From Bordetella parapertussis (lineage in GTDB: Bacteria; Pseudomonadota; Gammaproteobacteria; Burkholderiales; Burkholderiaceae): a stretch of DNA of 11,445 nt. This document shows, one piece after another, positions 1-7,639 of the stretch. Below the pieces are notes generated by a model that saw only the letters and a list, made by a program, of their open reading frames with translations, was not told the origin of the DNA and did not search any database. The translations under genes and the position numbers were made by a program. Numbering within the stretch: the first letter of the stretch is position 1; every line of letters begins with the position of its first letter. The stretch lies in NCBI GenBank assembly GCA_945901665.1, contig CAMDLJ010000049.1, positions 1 to 11,445 on the forward strand, given 5' to 3'.

Positions 1-88
1 ACTGACAGGCATAGGTGCAAATTGCCAGGTCAATCAGGGGGCCTTTGGCCGCAAGCTTGGCGTTTTTGACAGACAAATCGCCCACCAT
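1..88 (-). CDS. Possible 5' end of an unidentified ORF, cut by the window edge
   Basis: Reading the minus strand downstream of the 8-oxoguanine deaminase stop, only one frame stays open to the window edge. It has an ATG at 88 and 29 complete codons, beginning MVGDLSVKNAKLAAKG. The gap to the previous stop codon is 28 bases, so it could be a following gene of the same operon. An in-frame GTG lies a few codons upstream. There is no convincing Shine-Dalgarno sequence in front of either start. I do not recognise the fragment as any family, and 29 codons cannot prove coding. It may equally be non-coding or the edge of something on the other strand. Confidence 0.3.
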   Translation of the reverse strand, partial: MVGDLSVKNAKLAAKGPLIDLAICTYACQ

Positions 89-116
89 CAGCCAGCAGCT
101 AGTGCCCACTGTGGGC

Positions 117-1547
117 TCAGTGGGGCCCAGCCGCCAAGGCCTGGGCCAGTTGGTTGTGCCGATCAATCAGCGGCCCCATGTCCACCGTGGCGATCTGCCC
201 CTCGCGCACCACCACACGGCCGTTGACGATGGTGCAGTCGGCGTTGTCGCTGGCGCACAGCAACAGGGCGCCCACCGGGTCGTGCACGGCGGCTCCGGCC
301 ATGCTCAAGGTGTCGGTGCGAAACATCGCGATGTCGGCGCAATAGCCTGGGGTGATTTGCCCAATTTCATGGGCGCGGCCCAACACCTGTGCGCCGCCGC
401 GTGTGGCCAGTCGCAGCGCGTCGCGTGGGGTCATCTCGGCGGGGCCCAGGTCGCAGCCAAACACCGTGCGGCCCTGGTCTTGGCGCGGCGCATCCATTGC
501 CCGGCCCACGCGCGCGAGCAACATGGCTTGGCGCGCTTCGTTGAGCAAGTGACCCGCATCGTTGCTGGCGCTGCCGTCTACGCCCAGGCCCACGGGCACG
601 CCGGCATCGAGCATTTTTCGCAGGGGCAAGATGCCGCTGGCCAAGCGCATATTGCTGCATGGGCAATGGGCAATGCCGGTGCGGGTTTTGGCAAAGAGGT
701 AGGTGCCTGCTTCATCGAGCTTCACACAATGGGCATGCCACACGTCGCTGCCCACCCAGCCCAGGTCTTGGGCGTACTGCGCCGGGGTGCAGTTGAATTT
801 TTCCTGGGTGTAGGCGATGTCGTGGTCGTTCTCTGCCAAGTGGGTGTGCAGGCGCACGCCCAGGGCGCGGGCCAGTTCAGCCGATGTGCGCATCAGCTCT
901 TGGCTCACGCTAAAGGGCGAACAAGGGGCCACGGCCACATGGGTCATGGCGCCAAAGCGGGCGTCATGATGGGTTTCGATCAAACGCTGGGTTTCTTTCA
1001 AGATGAAGGCTTCGTTCTCCACCACGGCGTCGGGTGGCAAGCCACCTTGGCTTTGGCCCACGCTCATGCTGCCGCGCGTGGCGGTGAAGCGCATGCCCAT
1101 GGCGTGCGCGGCCTCAATGCTGTCGTCCAAGCGCACGCCGTTGGGGTAGATGTAGAGGTGGTCGCTGGTGGTGGTGCAGCCGCTGAGCAGCAACTCGGCC
1201 ATGGCCACTTGGGTCGACACCCGCACCATCTCGGGGGTGAGGCCGGCCCACATGGGGTACAGGCCTTGCAGCCACGCAAACAACTCGGCGTTTTGCACAT
1301 GGGGCACGGCGCGGGTCAGGCTTTGCACCATGTGGTGGTGGGTGTTGACCAAACCCGGCACCACCACGTGGCGACGCGCGTCGATCACTTCGTCGGCGCT
1401 GCTCAGCCATTCGGCGGGCACTTCGGCCGCATTAACAACGGCTTCAATGCGCCCATCGCGCACCCAAATGGACGCGTTGCGCCACTCGGTACCCGCGTCA
1501 TTTTGGGTGGCAATGCATTGGGCTTGGTGGATGAGCAGACTGGGCAT
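117..1547 (-). CDS. 8-oxoguanine deaminase (amidohydrolase superfamily)
   Basis: This 476-residue cytosolic metal-dependent amidohydrolase most resembles 8-oxoguanine deaminase (EC 3.5.4.32), which hydrolyses 8-oxoguanine to urate and ammonia. The sequence shows the metal-binding HxH after strand 1 (VNTHHHMVQSLTR, H70/H72), an APCSP segment around C209, HTHLAEN with H236 and E239, WHAHCV with H273, a CPCSNMRLASG stretch and GVDGSASND with the metal Asp D324. These blocks are the family pattern of the characterised Pseudomonas aeruginosa protein Pa0142. Related s-triazine or hydroxyatrazine hydrolases are often the automatic label. The start at 1547 gives MPSLLIHQ and normal family length; the open frame continues far upstream on the minus strand only because the opposite-strand ATPase leaves it open. 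It is divergent from the BMP-type importer, which suggests shared control and a purine-base substrate. Family and metal site are seen directly; the exact substrate is inferred. Confidence 0.88.
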   Translation of the reverse strand: MPSLLIHQAQCIATQNDAGTEWRNASIWVRDGRIEAVVNAAEVPAEWLSSADEVIDARRHVVVPGLVNTHHHMVQSLTRAVPHVQNAELFAWLQGLYPMWAGLTPEMVRVSTQVAMAELLLSGCTTTSDHLYIYPNGVRLDDSIEAAHAMGMRFTATRGSMSVGQSQGGLPPDAVVENEAFILKETQRLIETHHDARFGAMTHVAVAPCSPFSVSQELMRTSAELARALGVRLHTHLAENDHDIAYTQEKFNCTPAQYAQDLGWVGSDVWHAHCVKLDEAGTYLFAKTRTGIAHCPCSNMRLASGILPLRKMLDAGVPVGLGVDGSASNDAGHLLNEARQAMLLARVGRAMDAPRQDQGRTVFGCDLGPAEMTPRDALRLATRGGAQVLGRAHEIGQITPGYCADIAMFRTDTLSMAGAAVHDPVGALLLCASDNADCTIVNGRVVVREGQIATVDMGPLIDRHNQLAQALAAGPH

Positions 1548-1652
1548 GGTTGATCCATAAATCAGTGGGTGACAAAGTGTCGCATGGCACAGGGCTGGCA
1601 CCGGGGCCAGAGCCCAGGCGGTATATTCACCCACCACGTGTCCAACCGACCC
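1548..1652. promoter_or_regulatory. Divergent intergenic region between deaminase and importer operon
   Basis: This 105-base region must carry the promoters of both the 8-oxoguanine deaminase (leftward) and the importer operon (rightward). Visible elements are a TATATT at 1622-1627, suitable as a -10 box about 25 bases before the ATPase ATG but without a good -35; a perfect 8-base inverted pair GTGGGTGA (1565-1572) and TCACCCAC (1627-1634); a small palindrome GACA-AAG-TGTC (1571-1581); and TGAT-N6-ATCA (1551-1564). No regulator gene is in the window and I cannot assign any of these to a known factor. Confidence 0.45.
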
Positions 1653-3215
1653 ATGTCCAGCCCTTTGACGCCTCCCCCCACTGCCGTGCCCGAGCCCTTG
1701 TTGACATTGGAGGGCATCACCAAGCGTTACCCATCGGTGGTCGCCAATGACGCGGTGTCGCTGCGCGTCATGCCCGGCGAAATTCATGCGGTGTTGGGCG
1801 AAAACGGCGCTGGCAAGTCCACCTTGATGAAGGTGATTTACGGCGCCACCCAGCCCGATGAGGGGCGCATATTGTTTCAAGGTGAGGTGGTGCGCATTCG
1901 CAACCCACAGGTGGCGCGCCAGTTGGGCATTGCCATGGTGTTTCAGCACTTCAGTTTGTTTGACAGTTTGAGCGTGGCCCAAAACGTGTGGCTGGGTTTG
2001 GATGCGACATGGACCTTGCCCGAGGTGCGCGCGCGCATTCTGGACAAAGCCGCGCAATATGGCTTGGACATGGACCCCGACCGACCGGTGCACACCCTGA
2101 GCGTGGGTGAGATGCAGCGGGTGGAGATCATCCGCGCCTTGCTCACCGATCCGCGCTTGTTGATTTTGGACGAGCCCACTTCGGTGCTCACCCCGCAAGC
2201 CGTGGACAAGTTGTTTGTGGTGTTGCGCCAACTGGTGGCCGAGGGCTGCAGCATTTTGTACATCAGCCACAAGTTGCATGAAATCCGTGCCTTGTGCACC
2301 CGCTGCACGGTGTTGCGCGCGGGCCGCGTCACCGGTGAGTGCGACCCGCGCCAAGAGAGCAACGCGTCGCTGAGCCAGCGCATGATCGGCAGCGAGCCCC
2401 CCACCTTGTTGCGCCAGCGTCGATCGCCAGGGCCTGTGTTGTTTCAGGTGTCTGGCTTGAGCTTGCCGCGCAGCGAGCCCTTTGGGGTGGACTTGTCTGA
2501 CGTCGGTTTGGCGCTGCGTGCGGGTGAGGTGTTGGGGATTGCGGGTGTGTCGGGCCATGGGCAACGCGAACTGCTGGCCGCCATGTCCGGCGAGGACACC
2601 CGAGCCCAGCCCCAGACCATGGTTTTGGGGGTCGAAGCGGTGGGGGCATGGCCGCCGCCTGCGCGGCGTGCTTTGGGCTTGCACTTTGTGCCCGAAGAGC
2701 GCTTGGGCCGTGGCGCGGTACCGGGCATGGATTTGGCACACAACTTATTGCTCACCCGCCAAGAAGCGGTGGGGCGTGGCGGCTGGATTCATCTGCGCCC
2801 GTTGCAAGCGCAGGCGCGCGCGGTGATCGAGCGCTTCCGCGTGAAGGCCAGCGGTCCGCGGGCCTTGGCTCAGTCGTTGTCGGGTGGCAATTTGCAAAAG
2901 TTCATTGTGGGCCGCGAGATCGATGCCAAGCCCCGGGTGCTGCTTCTTTCACAACCCACCTGGGGCGTGGACGTGGGTGCGGCGGCGCACATCCGGGCTG
3001 CTATTTTGGGCTTGCGCGATGCCGGTTGTGCGGTGCTGGTGGTCAGCGAAGAACTCGACGAGTTGTTTGAGTTGTGCGATGGCTTGCATGTGATGGCCCA
3101 GGGGCGTTTGTCTGCGCGCATCGACCGCGATCAAGCGGATGTGGCTTTGATCGGCAGTTGGATGAGCGGTTTGTGGCCGCAAGCGGCCAGCGCCGCAGCG
3201 GGGGGCGGCGCATGA
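1653..3215 (+). CDS. BMP-type nucleoside/purine ABC importer, double-domain ATPase
   Basis: This 520-residue protein carries two fused ABC ATPase domains, as in the RbsA/NupO class that energises BMP-family nucleoside importers. Domain 1 has Walker A GENGAGKST (49-57), Q-loop Q98, signature LSVGEMQRVEI (149-159), Walker B ILDEP (171-175, catalytic E174) and switch H206. Domain 2 has a degenerate Walker A, GVSGHGQREL (298-307, no Lys), signature LSGGNLQK (409-416) and Walker B LLSQPTWGVD, where Q434 replaces the catalytic Glu. Such asymmetry is common in this class. I chose ATG 1653 because it follows the TATATT element and gives a short N-terminal tail before domain 1; in-frame starts at 1569 and GTG 1638 are possible. 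No clear ribosome binding site is visible. The stop codon overlaps the next start (ATGA), indicating translational coupling. Role is secure; substrate is inferred from neighbouring purine deaminases. Confidence 0.93.
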   Translation: MSSPLTPPPTAVPEPLLTLEGITKRYPSVVANDAVSLRVMPGEIHAVLGENGAGKSTLMKVIYGATQPDEGRILFQGEVVRIRNPQVARQLGIAMVFQHFSLFDSLSVAQNVWLGLDATWTLPEVRARILDKAAQYGLDMDPDRPVHTLSVGEMQRVEIIRALLTDPRLLILDEPTSVLTPQAVDKLFVVLRQLVAEGCSILYISHKLHEIRALCTRCTVLRAGRVTGECDPRQESNASLSQRMIGSEPPTLLRQRRSPGPVLFQVSGLSLPRSEPFGVDLSDVGLALRAGEVLGIAGVSGHGQRELLAAMSGEDTRAQPQTMVLGVEAVGAWPPPARRALGLHFVPEERLGRGAVPGMDLAHNLLLTRQEAVGRGGWIHLRPLQAQARAVIERFRVKASGPRALAQSLSGGNLQKFIVGREIDAKPRVLLLSQPTWGVDVGAAAHIRAAILGLRDAGCAVLVVSEELDELFELCDGLHVMAQGRLSARIDRDQADVALIGSWMSGLWPQAASAAAGGGA

Positions 3216-4279
3216 TTCGCTTGGAGCCCCGTGCCTTGCCCTCTGCCGCCTGGACTTGGGCTGCGCCGTTTTTGGCCTTGGTCATCACGGTGCTGTTGGG
3301 TGTGATGCTGTTCACAGCCATGGGCAAAGACCCGGTGGCGGCCTTGCGGGTGTTTTTTTGGGAGCCGATCAAAAGCCCTTATGCCTTGGGCGAGTTGGTG
3401 GTCAAGGCCACGCCCTTGCTCCTCATCGCGCTGGGCTTGGCCCTGTGCTTTCGGGCCAATGTGTGGAACATAGGTGCCGAGGGCCAGTATGTGATGGGCG
3501 CGATTGCCGCCTCTGGCGTGGCGCTGCAGTTGGGTGGGGTGGCGGGTGCTTGGGTATGGGTCATTTTGGCGGGTGTGATGGGTGGCATGGTGTGGGCAGC
3601 CTGCGTGGCATTTTTGCGCGAGCGCTTTCATGCCAATGAAATTTTGGTCAGCCTGATGTTGGTGTATGTGGCGGTTCAGGTTTTGGGTTATTTGGTTTTT
3701 GGCCCCTGGAAAGACCCGGCGGGCTACAACTTTCCGCAAACCCAAACCTTTGACGCGGCCACCCGCATTCCGCGCCTCATGGCGGGCTCGCGCATGCACT
3801 GGGGCATGCTGTTGGCGGTGCTGGGGGTGGTGGGCTTGTGGGTGTTTTTGTTTCGCACCCGGGCCGGTTGGGCGCAACAGGTTGCAGGTGCCGCCCCCAT
3901 GGCGGCGCGGTATGCGGGATTTTCTTCGCGTCAAGCTTTGTGGGTGGCTTTGCTGGTGTCGGGGGGTGCTGCGGGTTTGGCCGGTGCCTTGGAGGTGGCC
4001 GGACCCATTGGTCAGCTCACCCCCTATGTGCCGGTGGGCTACGGATTTGCCGCCATCATCGTGGCTTTTGTGGGCCGCTTGCACCCAGTTGGCATGGTGT
4101 TTTCGGCATTGCTGATGAGCATGTTCTACATCGGTGGCGAGTTGGCGCAGTCGCGTTTGGGCCTGCCCAAGTCGCTCACCGGCGTGTTTCAAGGTTTGTT
4201 GTTGTTTAGCTTGCTCACCTGTGATGTGCTGATCCACCAACGCCTGCGTTGGGTGCAAACCCCCCGGAGCCCTGCCTGA
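3212..4279 (+). CDS. BMP-type ABC importer permease, subunit 1
   Basis: This 355-residue inner-membrane protein of the branched-chain/ribose-type permease family (BPD_transp_2) is the longer of the two permeases found in BMP-family nucleoside importers. It begins with a hydrophobic helix at about 16-36, has about eight to ten membrane segments, the family block NIGAEGQYVMGAI (86-98), and a cytoplasmic coupling segment around AAPMAARYAGFSSRQ (217-231) that should dock on the ATPase. Start ATG 3212 overlaps the ATPase stop by four bases (ATGA), which sets the start. The open frame extends further upstream but lies inside the ATPase gene. It should pair with the second permease to form the heterodimeric channel. 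Family and topology are read from sequence; a purine base or nucleoside substrate is inferred from context. Confidence 0.92.
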   Translation: MIRLEPRALPSAAWTWAAPFLALVITVLLGVMLFTAMGKDPVAALRVFFWEPIKSPYALGELVVKATPLLLIALGLALCFRANVWNIGAEGQYVMGAIAASGVALQLGGVAGAWVWVILAGVMGGMVWAACVAFLRERFHANEILVSLMLVYVAVQVLGYLVFGPWKDPAGYNFPQTQTFDAATRIPRLMAGSRMHWGMLLAVLGVVGLWVFLFRTRAGWAQQVAGAAPMAARYAGFSSRQALWVALLVSGGAAGLAGALEVAGPIGQLTPYVPVGYGFAAIIVAFVGRLHPVGMVFSALLMSMFYIGGELAQSRLGLPKSLTGVFQGLLLFSLLTCDVLIHQRLRWVQTPRSPA

Positions 4280-5199
4280 TGGACACCTACGCGTTGTTGT
4301 TGGCCGCCAGCTTGCAAGCGGGCACGGTGTTGGCCCTGGCCGCTTTGGGCTTGTTGATCAACGAAAAAGCCGGTGTCGTTAACTTGGGTGCCGAGGGCAT
4401 GATGCTGTGCGCGGCCATTGCGGGTTTCGCCACTGTGGTGCATACCGGCAGCGACATGCTGGGCTTTGCCGCCGGTATGTTGGCCGGTGCGGTGCTGGCC
4501 GCAGGTTTTGGGGCTTTGGTGGTGGGGCTCAACACCAACCCCTACGCCACCGGTTTGGCGCTGAGTTTGCTGGGCACGGGTTTGTCGGCCTTTGTGGGCG
4601 TGTCGTATGTGCAAGCCAAAGTGCCCGAGCGCCAGAGTTATGCCGTGCCGGGGTTGAGCGATGTGCCTTGGCTGGGAGACGCCTTGTTCAAGCACCACCC
4701 CATGGTCTACGCCGTGATCGGATTGACCCTGTTTCTGATGTGGTGGTTTGAACACTCGCGCACAGGTTTGGTTCTGCGCGCTGTGGGCGAGTCGCCCCAG
4801 TCGGCCCATGCCCTGGGCCACCCGGTGCGGCGCATTCGCATGCTGGCTGTGGTGGCCGGTGGGGCCTTGTGTGGTTTGTCAGGGGCTTATTTGTCGGTCA
4901 TTTACACCCCCTTGTGGGTCGAGGGCATGGTGGCGGGCAAAGGCTGGATTGCCCTGGCCTTGACCACCTTTGCCACCTGGCGCGCTGCCCGCGTTTTGTG
5001 GGGTGCTTATTTGTTTGGTGGGGTGACCATGCTGCAGTTCCACATGCAAGCCAGTGGTTGGGATGTGCCCAGCCAGTTTTTGAGCATGTGGCCTTATTTG
5101 GTCACCATTTTGGTGCTGGCCTTGATTTCGAAAAACCCCATCTGGATCAAAGCCAATATGCCGGCCTCGCTTGGCAAACCCTTCACGCCGGGTTCATAA
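4279..5199 (+). CDS. BMP-type ABC importer permease, subunit 2
   Basis: This 306-residue inner-membrane permease is the shorter partner in the importer. Family signatures are the early block NLGAEGMML (35-43), the coupling-helix region RAVGESPQSAHALG (167-180) and GKGWIALAL (221-229), which recurs in nucleoside-type permeases. Roughly eight hydrophobic segments are visible. Start ATG 4279 shares one base with the preceding stop (TGATG), and a GGAG at 4266-4269 lies nine bases upstream, so start and coupling are well supported. The last residues (SLGKPFTPGS) run to TAA 5197-5199, which itself overlaps an ATG that could act as an alternative start for the lipoprotein gene. Together with the other subunits it completes an importer. 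Substrate is inferred, not seen. Confidence 0.92.
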   Translation: MDTYALLLAASLQAGTVLALAALGLLINEKAGVVNLGAEGMMLCAAIAGFATVVHTGSDMLGFAAGMLAGAVLAAGFGALVVGLNTNPYATGLALSLLGTGLSAFVGVSYVQAKVPERQSYAVPGLSDVPWLGDALFKHHPMVYAVIGLTLFLMWWFEHSRTGLVLRAVGESPQSAHALGHPVRRIRMLAVVAGGALCGLSGAYLSVIYTPLWVEGMVAGKGWIALALTTFATWRAARVLWGAYLFGGVTMLQFHMQASGWDVPSQFLSMWPYLVTILVLALISKNPIWIKANMPASLGKPFTPGS

Positions 5200-5220
5200 T
5201 GGATTTTTTTTCGTTCATCA

Positions 5221-5225
5221 AAGGA
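5221..5225 (+). promoter_or_regulatory. Ribosome binding site AAGGA for the lipoprotein gene
   Basis: AAGGA sits six bases before ATG 5232 and favours that start over the in-frame ATG at 5199 that overlaps the permease stop codon. The 32-base gap with its own good site suggests the binding protein is translated independently of the permeases, as expected for a subunit needed in excess. Confidence 0.7.
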
Positions 5226-5231
5226 AATTTC

Positions 5232-6368
5232 ATGACGCATGTGAGCAAACGTTCTTGGTTGAGAACCCTGGCTTTGGGCACCGTGGCTGCGGCCGTTTTG
5301 GTGGCTTGTGGCAAAAAAGAAGAGCCCAAAGTGGTCGAAGCACCCAAGCCCGAGCCGCTGAAAATCGCTTTTGCGTATGTGGGCCCCGTGGGCGATGGTG
5401 GCTGGACGTTTGCACACGACAACGCCCGCAAGGCCATCGAGGCCGAGTTTGGCGACAAGATCAAAACCTCGTTTGTGGAAAGCGTGCCCGAATCTGCTGA
5501 CGCCGAGCGCGTCATCCGTGACATGGCCAGCCAAGGCAACAAGCTGATTTTTGGCACCACCTTTGGTTATATGGAGCCCATGCTCAAAGTGGCCGCCGAT
5601 CACAAAGACGTGAAGTTTGAGCACGCCACCGGCTACAAGCAAGCCGAGAACATGCGCACCTACGACAGCCGCACGTATGAGGGTGCTTACATGGCGGGTG
5701 TGATCGCGGGCAAGATGACCAAGAACAACACCTTGGGTGTGGTGGCCTCCATTCCCATCCCTGAGGTGGTGCGCAACATCAACAGCTTCACCATGGGTGC
5801 GCAATCGGTCAACCCGAAAGTCAAAACCAAGGTGGTGTGGGTCAACGAGTGGTTCAACCCGCCCAAAGAGACCGAGGCCGCCACATCCTTGATCAATGGC
5901 GGGGCTGATGTGCTGTTCCAAAACACCGATTCAGCAGCGGTGCTCAAAACCGCCGAAGAAAAAGGCAAGCGCGCCTTTGGTTGGGACTCGGACATGACCG
6001 CCTACGGCCCCAAAGCCCACTTGGCCTCGGCCATCATCAACTGGACACCTTACTACAGCAAAGCCACCCGCGAAGCCCTGGAAGGCAAGTGGACCGGTGG
6101 CACGGGTGTGTGGTGGGGCGTGAAAGAAGGCGCGATCGACATCGTGTCTATCGCGGAAGATGTGCCCGCCGACATCAAAACCAAAGTGGCAGAGATCAAA
6201 AGCGGCTTGAAGGATGGCAGCTTTGTGATTTGGAAGGGTCCGATTGTCGACAACACCGGCAAAGAGGTCTTGAAAAAAGGCGAAGCGGCCGACGACAAGT
6301 TTCTGGGTGGTTTGAACTTCTACGTCAAGGGCGTTGAAGGCAAAGTGCCCGGTGGTGACAAAAAGTAA
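5232..6368 (+). CDS. BMP-family substrate-binding lipoprotein of purine/nucleoside importer
   Basis: This 378-residue protein is the extracytoplasmic solute receptor of the importer. The N-terminus is a lipoprotein signal peptide: basic residues (SKRSWLR), a hydrophobic stretch and the lipobox LVAC with modified Cys26, followed by a charged, proline-rich linker (27-42). The mature domain starts at [10 protein letters not shown] and belongs to the BMP/PnrA periplasmic-binding family. Its blocks include [13 protein letters not shown] (51-63), [16 protein letters not shown] (147-162), NTDSAAV (231-237) and GWDSD (250-254), with aromatic residues (F, W, Y) of the kind that stack on nucleobases in this family. 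It is the last gene of the importer operon and is followed 20 bases later by an intrinsic terminator. Family is clear; whether it binds bases, nucleosides or oxidised purines cannot be read from sequence. The flanking deaminases point to adenine and 8-oxoguanine. Confidence 0.92.
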   Translation: MTHVSKRSWLRTLALGTVAAAVLVACGKKEEPKVVEAPKPEPLKIAFAYVGPVGDGGWTFAHDNARKAIEAEFGDKIKTSFVESVPESADAERVIRDMASQGNKLIFGTTFGYMEPMLKVAADHKDVKFEHATGYKQAENMRTYDSRTYEGAYMAGVIAGKMTKNNTLGVVASIPIPEVVRNINSFTMGAQSVNPKVKTKVVWVNEWFNPPKETEAATSLINGGADVLFQNTDSAAVLKTAEEKGKRAFGWDSDMTAYGPKAHLASAIINWTPYYSKATREALEGKWTGGTGVWWGVKEGAIDIVSIAEDVPADIKTKVAEIKSGLKDGSFVIWKGPIVDNTGKEVLKKGEAADDKFLGGLNFYVKGVEGKVPGGDKK

Positions 6369-6388
6369 GCCCTTTTCAAATCCACAAT

Positions 6389-6412
6389 AAACCGCCTTCG
6401 GGCGGTTTTTTT
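6389..6412 (+). terminator. Intrinsic terminator of the importer operon
   Basis: A perfect GC stem CCGCC/GGCGG, extended by AAA/TTT pairs, closes a stable TTCG tetraloop (6397-6400) and runs into seven T residues (6406-6412). It lies 20 bases after the lipoprotein stop. It should end most transcription before the deaminase gene at 6485, which therefore needs its own promoter or readthrough. Confidence 0.93.
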
Positions 6413-6471
6413 GTGGGCAAATGTGTGCGGCAAAATCCACGTCCATGTCGGGCCAAATGGCGCGACCGATC

Positions 6472-6476
6472 AGGAG
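6472..6476 (+). promoter_or_regulatory. Ribosome binding site AGGAG for adenine deaminase
   Basis: AGGAG lies eight bases before ATG 6485 and fixes the start, giving a protein beginning [10 protein letters not shown]. An in-frame upstream start is disfavoured because it would begin at the terminator T tract. Confidence 0.8.
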
Positions 6477-6484
6477 CAGCACAG

Positions 6485-7525
6485 ATGAATTTTTCAGCCA
6501 TTGACCCGGCCCGTTTGCCCGAACTGTTGTGCGCCATGCCCAAGGCCGAGTTGCATTTGCACATCGAGGGCAGCTTGGAGCCTGAACTGATGTTTGACTT
6601 GGCACGGCGCAACCAAGTGCGACTGACCCATGCAGATGTGGCTGCGGTGCGCGAGGCTTATGCCTTTACCAACTTGCAAAGTTTTTTGGACATTTACTAC
6701 GCGGGGGCCAGCGTGTTGCAGCAACCCCAAGATTTTTATGACCTGGCCTGGGCTTACTTCGAGCGCGCTGCTGCCGACCATGTGGTGCATGCTGAAATCT
6801 TTTTTGATCCGCAAACCCATACCCAGCGCCGCGTGTCCATGCGCACCGTGGTCAGTGGTTTGCACCGCGCATGCGAAGACGCGCGCACCAAGCTGGGCAT
6901 TGACGCGCAATTGATCATGTGTTTTTTGCGCCATCTGAGCGAGGACGAGGCTTTCGACACTTTGGAGCAGGCCATGCCGTTTCGCGACAAGATCGTCGGT
7001 GTGGGCTTGGACTCGAGCGAAGTCGGGCACCCGCCCGAGAAGTTTGTGCGCGTTTTTGCGCGCGCCCGCCAAATGGGTTTTCGCTGTGTGGCCCATGCGG
7101 GGGAGGAGGGGCCGCCTGCTTACATTTGGTCAGCCTTGGACGGCTTGCAGGCCGAGCGCATTGACCATGGGGTGCAAGCCACGCAAGACGCTGCCTTGAT
7201 GCAGCGACTGGCGCTGGAACGCACCCCCTTGACGGTTTGCCCGCTGTCCAATATCAAGTTGTGCGTGTTTCCCGATTTGGCCGCGCACAATTTGCTGGCC
7301 TTGCTGGACGCGGGTTTGTGCGCTTCGGTGCATTCCGACGACCCGGCCTATTTTGGCGGTTACATCAATCAAAACTTTTTACAAACTTTTGCGGCATTGC
7401 CCTTGACCGCTGCCCATGCCTACCAATTGGCGCGCAACAGCTTTGAAGCCAGCTTTGTGCCACAGCCGCAAAAGCAAGCATGGATGGCGCAGTTGGATGC
7501 ATGCTTTGTTCGCTTTGGTGCGTGA
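6485..7525 (+). CDS. Adenine deaminase of the adenosine deaminase family
   Basis: This 346-residue cytosolic zinc-dependent deaminase most likely converts adenine to hypoxanthine and ammonia (EC 3.5.4.2). Metal and catalytic residues are visible: HLHIEG (H24, H26), AHAGEEG (H204, catalytic E207), RIDHGV (H228) and [11 protein letters not shown] (D285, D286). The [11 protein letters not shown] block, [30 protein letters not shown] and [11 protein letters not shown] are typical of the adenine-specific branch (yeast Aah1, Pseudomonas Pa0148) rather than classical adenosine deaminase, although automatic annotation usually says adenosine deaminase. The gene follows the importer operon after a terminator and has its own good ribosome binding site. 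Finding an adenine-type deaminase beside an 8-oxoguanine deaminase and a BMP importer supports a purine-base salvage or catabolism role. Family is certain; base versus nucleoside preference is inferred from motifs. Confidence 0.87.
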   Translation: MNFSAIDPARLPELLCAMPKAELHLHIEGSLEPELMFDLARRNQVRLTHADVAAVREAYAFTNLQSFLDIYYAGASVLQQPQDFYDLAWAYFERAAADHVVHAEIFFDPQTHTQRRVSMRTVVSGLHRACEDARTKLGIDAQLIMCFLRHLSEDEAFDTLEQAMPFRDKIVGVGLDSSEVGHPPEKFVRVFARARQMGFRCVAHAGEEGPPAYIWSALDGLQAERIDHGVQATQDAALMQRLALERTPLTVCPLSNIKLCVFPDLAAHNLLALLDAGLCASVHSDDPAYFGGYINQNFLQTFAALPLTAAHAYQLARNSFEASFVPQPQKQAWMAQLDACFVRFGA

Positions 7526-7585
7526 AGCGTCTCATCGGTGACAGCCGTGAACACGCACTGCGGGCGCGTGTACTGGCTTTCCACA

Positions 7586-7614
7586 TTGACAAGGCGATGG
7601 GCTGAATGCACATT
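7586..7614 (+). promoter_or_regulatory. Candidate promoter for the TctC receptor gene
   Basis: A consensus -35 TTGACA (7586-7591) is followed after 17 bases by CACATT (7609-7614), a weak -10 match. It lies in the 114-base gap before the receptor ATG at 7640, so a transcript would have a short leader containing the GGAGA ribosome binding site (7629-7633). The -35 is convincing and the -10 is not. Confidence 0.4.
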
Positions 7615-7639
7615 TGCGGCATGTTTTTGGAGACCTTTG

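Noticed and set aside
15..1553. Long plus-strand open frame of about 512 codons opposite the 8-oxoguanine deaminase
   Set aside because: Its translation is rich in His, Gly, Ala and Gln with no family motif, typical of an antisense shadow of a GC-rich gene whose minus-strand frame has clear catalytic motifs.
1592..1616. Imperfect hairpin GGCTGGC/GCCAGAGCC as a riboswitch or attenuator
   Set aside because: It lies upstream of the likely transcription start of the importer operon, is short and bulged, and shows no purine riboswitch core or T tract.
1569..1652. Earlier in-frame start of the importer ATPase
   Set aside because: It would begin upstream of the TATATT promoter element and add a poorly conserved-looking arginine/proline-rich tail without a ribosome binding site.
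1548..2741. N-terminal extension of the 8-oxoguanine deaminase frame into the ATPase gene
   Set aside because: The upstream part is antisense to the ATPase and shows no domain; start 1547 gives normal family length.
3131..4258. 375-codon minus-strand open frame opposite permease 1
   Set aside because: Composition is His/Gln/Arg-rich with no motif, while the plus frame encodes obvious membrane segments and family blocks.
5204..5211. Run of eight T residues after permease 2 as a terminator
   Set aside because: No GC-rich stem precedes it, and the lipoprotein gene follows at once with its own ribosome binding site.
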